DNA of 32,387 nucleotides from DATDAW01 sp036525185 (GTDB lineage: Bacteria; Verrucomicrobiota; Verrucomicrobiia; Chthoniobacterales; DASVRZ01). The notes beneath the pieces are model-generated. The model worked only from the letters and a program-made list of their open reading frames with translations. It was not told the origin of the DNA and made no database searches. The stretch lies in NCBI GenBank assembly GCA_036525185.1, contig DATDAW010000020.1, positions 1 through 32,387 of the forward strand. The letters are read 5' to 3'. A program made the position numbers and the translations under genes. Positions 15,736 through 23,875 of this stretch are shown one piece after another; position 1 is the stretch's first letter; every line of letters starts with the position of its first letter.

Positions 15736-17448
15736 ATGACTTCTGACGAATTTCCCCTTCCCGAATTCGAAGCTTCCACTGTCGAAGGGCCATTGCCTGA
15801 AACGGCAACCACACATCCCGATTTGAGCGGCCACAATCTGGAACATCCGGAGACAGCTCCCGCTGACGAAGACGTCGCGGACGCTTCAGCGCAAACGGCG
15901 CCGGAAGTGCCGCTCCCGGACGAATCAGCCACCCTGCTCGAGCTCGCTGCCACTTCGCAACGCGCCCGGCTTAGTCCTTCCGCCGAAACGCGCGCCGCGG
16001 ATCTCCTCCGTCAGGTGCTGCTCGGCGGCCGCGCCGAAATCTCCGAAGCACTCGATGCCATTGCGATTTTGCCGTGGCCGGTCAGCGTAAGCGGCCTCAA
16101 CACAGCTTGGCCAGACATGAAACCCTACGGCAGGAGGCTGTTCGTCACTGGCATGAAAGGCGAGAAGTTTGCTGACGAAGCGGGGCGTCGCATCCGAATC
16201 AGTCTCACGCGCGGGCTCGCAAAGGTCGACGAAGCACAGGCTGTGAAATGGGCCTGCGCGCTGTCTGCGGAGATGCTCCAGCCGGACGGAACCCTCGCCG
16301 CGCGCGACCGCCAGTCATTTTTCAACGTCTTTGTCGGTAAAGGAAAACCGTGGCTGCTGCGTCTGCCACTCGCCGGCCTCAAAGACGCAGATGTCCGGCC
16401 GTTTTTATCGTGCGCAGTCGCCACCATTTTTTCAGGCGGCTGTCCGCCATTCAGCCAGCAATCGCTGCTTCAATGGATCCTCACGAGCGGCAAGATAGAT
16501 CTCCTCGACGAAAAACCGGCGGCGTTGATTGCGCAGGCGATCAAGAAGTGGCCGGGACGCCTTCTGCGCGATCTCCCTCAACGCGCCGCTGAATTTCCCG
16601 AACCGATCGCCGAGGCTCTGAAAGCGCGCGACGCTGCAAAAACTACGCCCACGCAACCCCCCGAGAATGAGGGGGATGTGCTTGCACAAGAAGTTGAAAG
16701 CGCTGCAGAAGAAGAGGCTGGAGAGAAAGCGGATGTGGCCGAAGAAGAGGAACGCGCCGAGGATGTATCAGATCGAGAGGAGGAAGAAGAAGAGGAGGAA
16801 GAGGAAGAAGAGGAAGAAGAAGAGGAAGAGGAAGAACCTGAGGAGGACGATAAACAAGCAGCCCAGGTTGTTGCCCGTCGCCATCCGCCGTACGTGAGCC
16901 CTGGACAGGTTTCCCGCCAGGTTCCTCAACAACCGCGCCCCGGACCGTTCGACCCCATAGCCGCGTTGAAACAGGTCGACAGTTTCCTCCGCCAGCAAAC
17001 CCAGCAATTGCAGGCTGCCAAATCCGCCCTCCGCCAACGTGAAGACGAGGTCAAACGCCTCAAACGGGGTAGTCGCGGCCGGCGCGATCGCTATGGTTCC
17101 GAAAATGTCTGGCCCGAAATCGCTCAACCTGAGGACGCAGAGTCGTTGCGCCGGTTGGTTTCCCAGCTTGAAACCGCCAACGCCGAACTCCGTCAGCGGC
17201 TGGAAGATCTCACCACCGATGCGGAACAATATGCCCAGGCACTCACCGCCCCAGACGGCTCCCCGGTGGGCGAACGCGCGCAGCTTACGCAATTTCTCTC
17301 TCTGAAACTCGCCCGCGATCACGCCGATTTCGTCCGTTTGCAAAACGAGCCCCCGGACGAAGTATTCTGCGAACACTACCGACTCATTCTAAAGAGCGTC
17401 TTCGAAATCCTAGCCGCAGAGGGGATCAATCCTAAGGCGGAAGGATGA
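15736..17448 (+). CDS. Large acidic, coiled-coil protein of unknown function
   Basis: The 570-residue protein has no recognised domain. Residues 1-75 are acidic and Pro-rich. Residues about 80-300 look like a helical domain (with LLRQVLLGGRAEISEALDAI and FFNVFVGKGKPWLLRLPL). An acidic region follows that contains 20 consecutive Glu codons (16777-16836). Residues about 415-520 are Gln/Arg/Glu-rich and predicted coiled coil. The C-terminus (LARDHADFVRLQNEPPDEVF onward) is again folded-looking. It begins 27 bases after the second CNNM gene, so it may belong to the same transcript. It has no signal peptide. The final codons and the following 80 bases contain two copies of AAGGCGGAAG, a repeat-like sequence. 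Confidence 0.75.
   Translation: MTSDEFPLPEFEASTVEGPLPETATTHPDLSGHNLEHPETAPADEDVADASAQTAPEVPLPDESATLLELAATSQRARLSPSAETRAADLLRQVLLGGRAEISEALDAIAILPWPVSVSGLNTAWPDMKPYGRRLFVTGMKGEKFADEAGRRIRISLTRGLAKVDEAQAVKWACALSAEMLQPDGTLAARDRQSFFNVFVGKGKPWLLRLPLAGLKDADVRPFLSCAVATIFSGGCPPFSQQSLLQWILTSGKIDLLDEKPAALIAQAIKKWPGRLLRDLPQRAAEFPEPIAEALKARDAAKTTPTQPPENEGDVLAQEVESAAEEEAGEKADVAEEEERAEDVSDREEEEEEEEEEEEEEEEEEEEPEEDDKQAAQVVARRHPPYVSPGQVSRQVPQQPRPGPFDPIAALKQVDSFLRQQTQQLQAAKSALRQREDEVKRLKRGSRGRRDRYGSENVWPEIAQPEDAESLRRLVSQLETANAELRQRLEDLTTDAEQYAQALTAPDGSPVGERAQLTQFLSLKLARDHADFVRLQNEPPDEVFCEHYRLILKSVFEILAAEGINPKAEG
16777..16836 (+). repeat. Run of 20 glutamate codons (GAA/GAG microsatellite)
   Basis: Twenty consecutive GAA or GAG codons lie inside the acidic protein gene, flanked by CGA and CCT. 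The mixture of GAA and GAG argues against recent single-unit slippage, but length variation between strains is likely. Confidence 0.9.
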
Positions 17449-17532
17449 CGCAGAAGGCGGAAGTTTAAGAACATATCGGCTTCAATTCTTTGTTTTGCAT
17501 TCCGCATTCTGACTGCTGGCTTACGACTTCAG

Positions 17533-18102
17533 ATGATCTCTTCCGAATTGCTTCTCGAAGCTTATTGTCGGGGGATTTTTCCGATGGGACTCGAGAATGG
17601 TGAAATCGGATGGTTCAGCCCTGATCCGCGCGGAATTTTGCCGCTGGAAGGGTTTCACATTCCGCATGGATTGCGCCGGACCCTCGCCAAGAACCGGTTT
17701 GAAATTCGCATCGACGAACAGTTTGAAAAGGTTATGCGCGCCTGCGGCGGGCGTGAGGAAACGTGGATAAGTGACGAAATTCTAGCAAGCTACATTCGCC
17801 TCCACAAAATGGGGTATGCCCATTCCGTCGAAGCCTGGAGCGAAAATGGCCTTGCTGGCGGGCTGTACGGCGTCTCAATTGGCGGCGCATTTTTCGGCGA
17901 ATCCATGTTCCACTACGAAACCGACGCCTCAAAAGTCGCGCTCGCTAGCCTGGTGACCCGCTTGAAAGCACGTGGCTTTACGCTGCTCGACATCCAATGG
18001 GTGACGCCGCACTTGCAAACGTTTGGCGCGATCAATATTTCCAAAAAAGAATACCTGCGCCTGCTTCGCCCAGCCGTTTCCAAATCATGTCGCTTTGTGT
18101 GA
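17533..18102 (+). CDS. aat: Leucyl/phenylalanyl-tRNA--protein transferase
   Basis: This enzyme moves Leu or Phe from aminoacyl-tRNA to proteins with N-terminal Lys or Arg, making N-degrons that ClpS recognises. The 189 residues cover the family: YCRGIFPMG, WFSPDPRGILPL, TWISDEILASYIRLHKMGYAHSVE (in two parts), GGLYGVSIGGAFFGESMF and DIQWVTPHLQTFGA. It is shorter than the E. coli enzyme mainly because it lacks part of the N-terminal extension. The ATG at 17533 is followed directly by the conserved start. The previous gene is 84 bases upstream and separated by repeat-like sequence. Confidence 0.97.
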   Translation: MISSELLLEAYCRGIFPMGLENGEIGWFSPDPRGILPLEGFHIPHGLRRTLAKNRFEIRIDEQFEKVMRACGGREETWISDEILASYIRLHKMGYAHSVEAWSENGLAGGLYGVSIGGAFFGESMFHYETDASKVALASLVTRLKARGFTLLDIQWVTPHLQTFGAINISKKEYLRLLRPAVSKSCRFV

Positions 18103-18120
18103 TCCGGTCGGTCGTCGCAT

Positions 18121-18951
18121 TTACGGTTGAGCCATTAGTTCCGCAATATTGGGCAACCGCCGTAATCGGGATCCAACGCGCGGAATGCACGCGATAAGCG
18201 CTTTCGTATAGGGATGCGACGGCTCCCGAATCACTTTCGCCGTCTCGCCTTCTTCCACAATCTCACCACGGAACATAACGATAACGCGGTCGGCCAACCC
18301 GTTCACCAAGCCGAAATTGTGTGTGATCATCAAAACGGACATCCCCAATTTTGCCTTCAGATCTTTGAGTAAAGCGATGATTTGCGCCTGAATCGTCACG
18401 TCGAGCGCAGTCGTCGGCTCGTCGGCAACCAGGATTTCCGGCCGGGCGCATAAAGCCATCGCAATCATCACACGCTGCTGCATGCCGCCACTGAGTTGAA
18501 AGGGATTATCACGGAGGCGCTGTGCCGGGTTGACGATCCCGACGAGATCGAGCCAGCGTATGACTTCGGCATTGATTTCATTCCTAGCCACATCAGGCCG
18601 GTGAAGGCGGAGCATTTCGGCCATTTGCGCCCGAATGCTGAGAACCGGATTCAGGGAGGTGGATGGTTCTTGGAAAATGTAGCCGATTTTCCTTCCCCGA
18701 ATGGCCCGGACTTCTGCTTCCCTCATTCTGAGCACGTCGCCGCCGTCGAGCAAAATACGGCCATCCGTATAACGCGCAGGTGGCGTGGGATTTAATCGTG
18801 CCAATGAAAGCGCCGTGACACTTTTTCCGCTGCCGCTTTCACCCACTACTGCCAGGGTTTCTCCTTTAGAAAGCGAAAACGAGATGTCGTGAACACAGGT
18901 GACCTCACCAAAAGCAATGCTGAGATTTTCGACTTCCAGCAATTTGGGCAT
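18121..18951 (-). CDS. Oligopeptide/dipeptide-type ABC transporter ATP-binding protein (OppD/DppD-like)
   Basis: From the ATG at 18951 (MPKLLEVENLSIAFG) the protein has 276 residues. Walker A is GESGSGKS (37-44), the Q-loop YIFQEP (Gln94), the signature LSGGMQQR (153-160), Walker B ILVADEPTTALD and the switch His211. The sequence ends soon after HPYTKALIACIP. The Cys-containing C-terminal tail that usually follows in OppD/DppD is missing. No permease, binding protein or OppF partner is encoded nearby, so it is an orphan ATPase in this window. The import substrate cannot be inferred. It converges on aat with an 18-base gap. Confidence 0.93.
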   Translation of the reverse strand: MPKLLEVENLSIAFGEVTCVHDISFSLSKGETLAVVGESGSGKSVTALSLARLNPTPPARYTDGRILLDGGDVLRMREAEVRAIRGRKIGYIFQEPSTSLNPVLSIRAQMAEMLRLHRPDVARNEINAEVIRWLDLVGIVNPAQRLRDNPFQLSGGMQQRVMIAMALCARPEILVADEPTTALDVTIQAQIIALLKDLKAKLGMSVLMITHNFGLVNGLADRVIVMFRGEIVEEGETAKVIREPSHPYTKALIACIPRVGSRLRRLPNIAELMAQP

Positions 18952-19086
18952 GCGGCAGATTCTGAGGTCGCTGCTGCAGACGGTCAATCCTTCAGAGTCT
19001 GCTCGCAGACGCCTATTGCTTCAAAAGCTTCAGAACGGGAAATGAATTTAGAAATGCAGGACCAGTCTTTTGTCTACCTTTGTCTT

Positions 19087-19776
19087 CTACTGCGGTCTGG
19101 CATCTTTCCCGGGAAGCGGTTTCGTCAACATCGTCTCGGCGAGCTCCTTGAGCTTGAGAACCGCCTGCTCCGAAAACAGTCCAACAATTGCAGAGAGCGC
19201 AGCAAATCCAAAAGGGCTTGTCTGTTCGAAGCCTGCTTGAGGCGAGAAGAAGCCTCCACGCACGACAAAGTAGAACACAACGGCGAGGGACGCACCGCCA
19301 AGGGGTTGTATCACGTACTTGCCGATCCAACTCCAGATCAGTTCGCGGTTTCCAACATACCAGTAAAAAGAACGAATCCCATGGACCAGGCTTCCCAATG
19401 CCCCGCAGAGAATGACGATCAGGAGAAGGCGAACTTCATCCCAAACCTCGAAGGTAACACCTAACAACTTGACTTTGGAGGGTTCGCGATCCGAAGCGTG
19501 TGGTAGCCCTTGCCCTTTTGGCATCGGCTTTGCATTCGGCTCGGTGCCCTCTTCTCGAATGCCTGTCGTAATTGTTTCGCCTGGCGGGGGCGTTCGGGAA
19601 GGAGTAGGAACGGGCCAAAGCGCGACCAAGCCGGACAGACACAGGCTCGTAATGAAGACGAAATACACCGACATTAGGACAATCCCCTTCCACCCGACGT
19701 GTTGTCCGCCGGGACCTTTGCCGCCTCCTGTGCCAGTCGAGGACGCAATCGTTGGATTAGGATCCTGATCGGCCAT
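19087..19776 (-). CDS. Unknown membrane protein with three or four transmembrane segments
   Basis: From the ATG at 19776 (MADQDPNPT) the protein has 229 residues. A GTG at 19803 is a possible earlier start. A hydrophobic segment follows the Gly-rich N-terminus (GIVLMSVYFVFITSLCLSGL). A Pro-rich loop comes next, then segments around LLLIVILCGALGSLVHGI, the conserved-looking FYWYVGNRELIWSWI, ASLAVVFYFVVRGG and FGFAALSAIVGLFSEQAVLKLKEL. I recall similar proteins in unrelated bacteria but no assigned function. Nothing in its neighbours suggests a role. Confidence 0.7.
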   Translation of the reverse strand: MADQDPNPTIASSTGTGGGKGPGGQHVGWKGIVLMSVYFVFITSLCLSGLVALWPVPTPSRTPPPGETITTGIREEGTEPNAKPMPKGQGLPHASDREPSKVKLLGVTFEVWDEVRLLLIVILCGALGSLVHGIRSFYWYVGNRELIWSWIGKYVIQPLGGASLAVVFYFVVRGGFFSPQAGFEQTSPFGFAALSAIVGLFSEQAVLKLKELAETMLTKPLPGKDARPQ

Positions 19777-20071
19777 TGAACTTGGAGAGTACGCCACCTC
19801 CACTCACAAACCGATTTCTATCTAATTAGAACCTGAGAAGCAAGCCCAATACGGAGCCGACTTCGCGGCGTACAGGTCGCGGCATCGAATCAATTTGCTA
19901 TCTCCTTTGGAGAAAGGTTTAAGAAATGAGGCACACGCCTGTAAAAGAACGACCGGGGCTGCGCCCCTCGAAATCCGCGGTTCGGCGAGACGAACTGGCG
20001 CCACCGTGCCCGAAACGGAGGACATGTCCGTCGAACTAACCATAGCCACCCTTGAGCGCATCAGCACCGGA

Positions 20072-20200
20072 TACGCGGAGCATCTCGCGTAGCGCCTTAT
20101 GGTGATCTTCGAAAAACATCAGACCCAACTGACTCACAACCGCGTCGAACGACTGATCTGGAAATGGTATCGACTCGGCCACCCCTTGCCGCCAGCGTTA
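20072..20200 (-). pseudogene. Remnant of a class I SAM-dependent methyltransferase gene
   Basis: On the minus strand, codons from 20197 down to 20072 read RWRQGVAESIPFPDQSFDAV followed by VSQLGLMFFEDHHKALREMLRV. This is the post-motif I/II region of Methyltransf_11-type enzymes. An in-frame TAA (20200-20198) lies directly before it. The frame ends at TAG about 40 bases after it. The next family segment appears shifted to another frame (VLMRSRVAMVSS, the frame of 19822-20067). No complete gene can be assembled, so it is a decayed fragment in the otherwise gene-free region 19804-20341. Confidence 0.7.
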
Positions 20201-20341
20201 AGAAGTAACAGCAACGTGTACACCCGATGGAAATCGGGCCCCCGCGATATCTGATGGCGCGGCATCGGCGACGAAACTGGTTGTGACATTAACGGTTGCC
20301 TGGGATGAATCTCTCAGGCAGGCATTTCGCACTCCCGTTTT

Positions 20342-21163
20342 CTAGCCGCGGCGCTTCTTCGCCAGGTCAAATCGGATGGGAATAACCTTCGAAACAATTC
20401 CGCCGCCTGGTCGTGGTTTGAAACGCCAGCGATCGCGAACGGTGTTTAGGGCGCTTTCATCCAGCAGGGGCCAGCCGGACGAGCGGGCAAGTTGCACATT
20501 CACAGGGTGACCGCCTTCATCCACGGAAATTTTCAGACGTGTAACACCTTGTTGTCCAGCCTCTTGTGCAGCCTTTGGATAGCGTGGCTCCGGGTTGCGG
20601 AGATAGGCGAGCTCGGCAACCGAGGCTCCGCGGCTCGCCCTCGCGGTGGTTTTGTCTCTGCCGGGGTTGGCTGGCGAAGTTCCATCGCCTGCGGCCTTCA
20701 CGACTTTGTGAAGGGGCCGGGCAGGAGCCAATTGCTGGACGGGTTTCCGGGCGATCTCCTTCGGTCGTTCAGGCGTGGGCTGTGGTTCGACGATTTTGTC
20801 GGACGGGACAACGAAATCGCCGGTATCGACCATTTGCGGCTGGTCGGGAGGGGCGATCTCGGCAATCGGCTCGATAGGTTCCAGCTCCGGGATATCGAGC
20901 GTTTCTTCGACGGTCATTGCGGCAACAAGATCTATTTCGACGCTTTGATCGGCAGAATCGACGCCATACTCCAGCTTCTGAGTCCTATTTTGAAAAGGAA
21001 TCAGAAACGCGCTCGCCGAAAGAATCGTCACGGAGACGACCAGTGATGCGAGAAAGGAAACCGGCGACTGTTTTTCGGGCCGCGCAACAGGGCTGAACGC
21101 CGGGCACGCGAGCGACGGCTCTTCGTTCAAAAAAACGGTGGATTCCTCGACAATGGCGTGCAT
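20342..21163 (-). CDS. TonB-family energy transducer
   Basis: The protein has about 273 residues from the ATG at 21163. Earlier in-frame starts (ATG 21235, TTG 21280) add an Arg-rich leader and cannot be excluded. A short cytoplasmic part is followed by one transmembrane segment (about SFLASLVVSVTILSASAFLI), a long Pro/Glu-rich periplasmic spacer and a C-terminal TonB domain (NPEPRYPKAAQEAGQQGV, then VQLARSSGWPLLDESALNTV and WRFKP). Such proteins transmit proton-motive energy to outer-membrane receptors. ExbB/ExbD and receptors are not in the window. It is divergent from the MidA-type gene. Confidence 0.88.
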   Translation of the reverse strand: MHAIVEESTVFLNEEPSLACPAFSPVARPEKQSPVSFLASLVVSVTILSASAFLIPFQNRTQKLEYGVDSADQSVEIDLVAAMTVEETLDIPELEPIEPIAEIAPPDQPQMVDTGDFVVPSDKIVEPQPTPERPKEIARKPVQQLAPARPLHKVVKAAGDGTSPANPGRDKTTARASRGASVAELAYLRNPEPRYPKAAQEAGQQGVTRLKISVDEGGHPVNVQLARSSGWPLLDESALNTVRDRWRFKPRPGGGIVSKVIPIRFDLAKKRRG

Positions 21164-21309
21164 CTCGTTGGGGATTGCGGTCTGTGCGGCGGGTAAACGA
21201 CGGGAGAGGCTATGGGAAATGCGTCTTGAGCGCATTCGCCCGATTGCGATTTTCTTGCGGCGGATTGCGGTTTTCACCAAGAGGCTATGCGCGTTAGGCT
21301 TGTCGAAGC

Positions 21310-22443
21310 ATGTCTGAATCCACCGAACTGTCCCATTTCATCCGTGAAACGATTCGGCGTGAGGGGCCCGTGACATTTCGGTGGTTCATGCAGCAGGCGC
21401 TATATCACCCGGAGTGGGGTTATTATGCGTCGGGAACAGCCGTAATCGGGAAAAGGGGCGACTTCTACACAAACGTCAGCGTGGGCGGATTGTTTGGAGA
21501 ACTGCTGACGCAGCAATTTCACGACGTCTGGCAGCGCATGGGTTGTCCAAGCGAGTTTTCGCTGGTCGAGCAGGGTGCGGATCGCGGGCAACTGGCTGCG
21601 GACGTGCTCGAAGGGGCACAGCGGCTTTATCCGCATTTCTTTTTGACTTTAAAATACCAGATCGTCGAACCATCGGCGTGGCTGCGGGCGGCGCAGACAA
21701 AAAATCTGAGAAATTTGGCCGGGAAAGTCGAGTGGACCGAAGCGATTGAAGAATTTTCCGGCGTTGTTTTCTGCAACGAGTTGCTCGACGCAATGCCCGT
21801 GCATGTCGTATCGCGGCGCGCCGGAATATGGCAGGAAGAATACGTCGACTTGACCACAAGCGGCTTTCAATTTGTCCCGGGACCAATCTCCAGAACGGAA
21901 CTGGCGGCGGCGTTGGCGAAATTACCGGAGGGCTTGCCTGCAGACGACTACCGCACGGAAATCAATCTAGCCGCACCCGCATGGGTGCGCGGCGTTGCAC
22001 GCAAAATGCGGGGCGGATGTGCGTTGATCATCGACTACGGTTTTCCGCGCGATCAGTATTATTCCATGGAGCGCCGCGAAGGCACACTCAGGTGCTATCG
22101 CAGGCATCAGCGTCACGATAATCCATTTTCGGAAATTGGACGGACAGACATCACGGCGCATGTTGATTTTTCGAGCTGCATCGATGCAGGCGCCGAAGCG
22201 GGACTGTTTTTCGCAGGATTTACCGATCAGCATCACTTTCTGACGGGCTTGAGCGAACCGGAATTTGCCGCGATCGAAGCGGAGTCGCGGCATGGATTAT
22301 CCGCCGAAACACAGCGCCGACTTCGGACTTTGCAATCGCTGCTGCATCCAGGAACGCTTGGAATGCAATTCAAATACCTGGCGCTGACGAAAGGCATTGA
22401 TCCAAGCAAACCATTGCTGGGCTTTCGCCGAATCGGTGGGTGA
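21310..22443 (+). CDS. MidA/NDUFAF7-type class I SAM-dependent methyltransferase
   Basis: The 377-residue protein matches the family in full length. The start is SHFIRETIRREGPVTFRWFM followed by ALYHPEWGYYASG and GDFYTNVSVGGLFGELL. The SAM-binding stretch is LVEQGADRGQLAADVL, and the later part has VVFCNELLDAMPVHVV and ALIIDYGFPRDQYY. The mitochondrial homologue methylates an arginine of respiratory complex I. The bacterial substrate is not generally known, and no complex I gene is present here. It is a single gene convergent with panB. Confidence 0.92.
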   Translation: MSESTELSHFIRETIRREGPVTFRWFMQQALYHPEWGYYASGTAVIGKRGDFYTNVSVGGLFGELLTQQFHDVWQRMGCPSEFSLVEQGADRGQLAADVLEGAQRLYPHFFLTLKYQIVEPSAWLRAAQTKNLRNLAGKVEWTEAIEEFSGVVFCNELLDAMPVHVVSRRAGIWQEEYVDLTTSGFQFVPGPISRTELAAALAKLPEGLPADDYRTEINLAAPAWVRGVARKMRGGCALIIDYGFPRDQYYSMERREGTLRCYRRHQRHDNPFSEIGRTDITAHVDFSSCIDAGAEAGLFFAGFTDQHHFLTGLSEPEFAAIEAESRHGLSAETQRRLRTLQSLLHPGTLGMQFKYLALTKGIDPSKPLLGFRRIGG

Positions 22444-22481
22444 CGCCGCCAAAGAAACCGCCCTCTGGACGTTTCTGCGAA

Positions 22482-23288
22482 TCAGCGCTTCACATCCGCC
22501 ACAAATTCGCGTGCGGCATCCCGGATCGTCTCACCGATTCGCACGGCGGGACGAACAAATTTCGGTGTAAACCAGGGGAAAAAACCGATTAAATCGTGCG
22601 TCACCAAAATCTGCCCATCGCATTGCGTTCCGGACCCGATGCCGATCGTAGGAATGGCCAATTTGCGGCTGATGTCGTGAGCCACAGCAGGGACGACGAT
22701 TTCGAGGACGGCGGCAAACGCCCCCGCTTCCTCGACAGCGAGCGATTCGCGCACGAGGCGGTCGGCGTCGGCAGGAGTCTTGCCTTTGACCTTGTATCCG
22801 CCTTCCTCGCGAACCTGCTGGGGCAACATTCCCAAATGCGCCATCACCGGAATGTCATGGGACACAAGTTTCTTGATGTGAGCGGTGTGACAGCCTTCCA
22901 ACTTCACTGCCTGTGCGCCGGCCTCGATGAGTTCAAGCGCGGAAAGGAGAGCCTGTTCGGGGCGGTCGTAAGTGCCGATGGGAAGATCAGCTACCAGCAG
23001 AGCGTGTTTCACTCCACGGGCGGCGGCGCGCGTATGATGGACGATATCCTGGAGCGTGACACTCGTGGTATCGGGATAACCAAGAACGACCATCCCGAGG
23101 GAGTCACCGACGAGGAGGCAATCCACACCCGCTTCGTCGAGAAGCCGGGCCGTGGGGTAATCGTAAGCCGTGAGGGCTGCGATACGGTTTCCGGCGGCTT
23201 TCATCTGTTTGAGATGCGAAGGTTGGAGCCGTTCGGAAGAGAGTGTGGGGGATGTTTCGAAATCGGAAGGGGTTAACAGAGAGCTCAT
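22482..23288 (-). CDS. panB: 3-methyl-2-oxobutanoate hydroxymethyltransferase
   Basis: This enzyme adds a hydroxymethyl group from methylenetetrahydrofolate to 2-oxoisovalerate, the first step of pantothenate (coenzyme A) synthesis. The 268 residues include ALTAYDYPTARLLDEAGVD, LLVGDSLGMVVLGY, AVKLEGC, MAHLGMLPQ and the catalytic-Glu segment VLEIVVP. The metal-binding aspartates in the first two motifs are present. Its ATG overlaps the folK stop as ATGA, so translation is probably coupled. It is the last gene of the dapF-dapA-dapB-folK-panB run. Confidence 0.97.
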   Translation of the reverse strand: MSSLLTPSDFETSPTLSSERLQPSHLKQMKAAGNRIAALTAYDYPTARLLDEAGVDCLLVGDSLGMVVLGYPDTTSVTLQDIVHHTRAAARGVKHALLVADLPIGTYDRPEQALLSALELIEAGAQAVKLEGCHTAHIKKLVSHDIPVMAHLGMLPQQVREEGGYKVKGKTPADADRLVRESLAVEEAGAFAAVLEIVVPAVAHDISRKLAIPTIGIGSGTQCDGQILVTHDLIGFFPWFTPKFVRPAVRIGETIRDAAREFVADVKR

Positions 23289-23785
23289 AATTTTTCTCCT
23301 ATCGGACGAACATCGTCACCCGGGGGCAGGGCATCGAGCAGTTCGCGAAAGGTGGAATGGTGGCCGGGCAGGATACGATCCGGAGCGATGTCGGTGGCGG
23401 GTTGGAGGACAAATCTGCGAAATGGGATGCGCGGATGCGGGATGATTACTTCTTCGTTGTTAAGAATAAAATTTCCACAGTAGAGGATGTCGAGATCGAT
23501 GGGGCGCGAGGCATTGCGCGGGCGCTTATCAGGGCGGCCCATGGCGCGTTCGACTCCTTGCAAAGCGTCGAGAAGCAACGCGGGGTGTCCGTCGTAAGCG
23601 ACTTCCATGACCGCGTTAAAATAAGCAGGAGTGTCCGGAGCGCAATCGATCGGCGCGGTTTCGTAAACTTCAGAGGTTAATACAGGCTCCGATACACCGG
23701 CAAGCCGCAGCACGCGATCACGTGCCTCCCGCAAATTTGCGATGCGATCCCCAAGATTGGAGCCGAGTGCGATGCCGGTTCTCAT
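23285..23785 (-). CDS. folK: 2-amino-4-hydroxy-6-hydroxymethyldihydropteridine pyrophosphokinase
   Basis: FolK transfers pyrophosphate from ATP to the pterin alcohol in folate synthesis. From the ATG at 23785 it has 166 residues and starts in the family manner, MRTGIALGSNLGDR. In-frame ATGs at 23815 and 23824 would add 10 to 13 residues, and no strong Shine-Dalgarno decides between them. The motifs PVLTSEVYETAP, FNAVMEV and RPIDLDILYCG (magnesium/ATP site) are intact. It lies about 90 bases downstream of dapB. Folate from this pathway supplies the one-carbon donor used by PanB, encoded next. Confidence 0.96.
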   Translation of the reverse strand: MRTGIALGSNLGDRIANLREARDRVLRLAGVSEPVLTSEVYETAPIDCAPDTPAYFNAVMEVAYDGHPALLLDALQGVERAMGRPDKRPRNASRPIDLDILYCGNFILNNEEVIIPHPRIPFRRFVLQPATDIAPDRILPGHHSTFRELLDALPPGDDVRPIGEKL

Positions 23786-23875
23786 GGTCACAAATGTATA
23801 GTTGACATTGGACATTCCCGCCACTCACACGAACGGACGAAACCACCCAGATTCGAAAATCCGGACACCCGGTCT

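Noticed and set aside
16667..16897. Lys/Arg-rich 76-codon frame over the poly-Glu region
   Set aside because: It is a frame-shifted reading of the GAA/GAG tract of the acidic protein gene.
19895..20092. 65-codon plus-strand frame
   Set aside because: It overlaps the methyltransferase remnant on the other strand and has no ribosome binding site or family resemblance.
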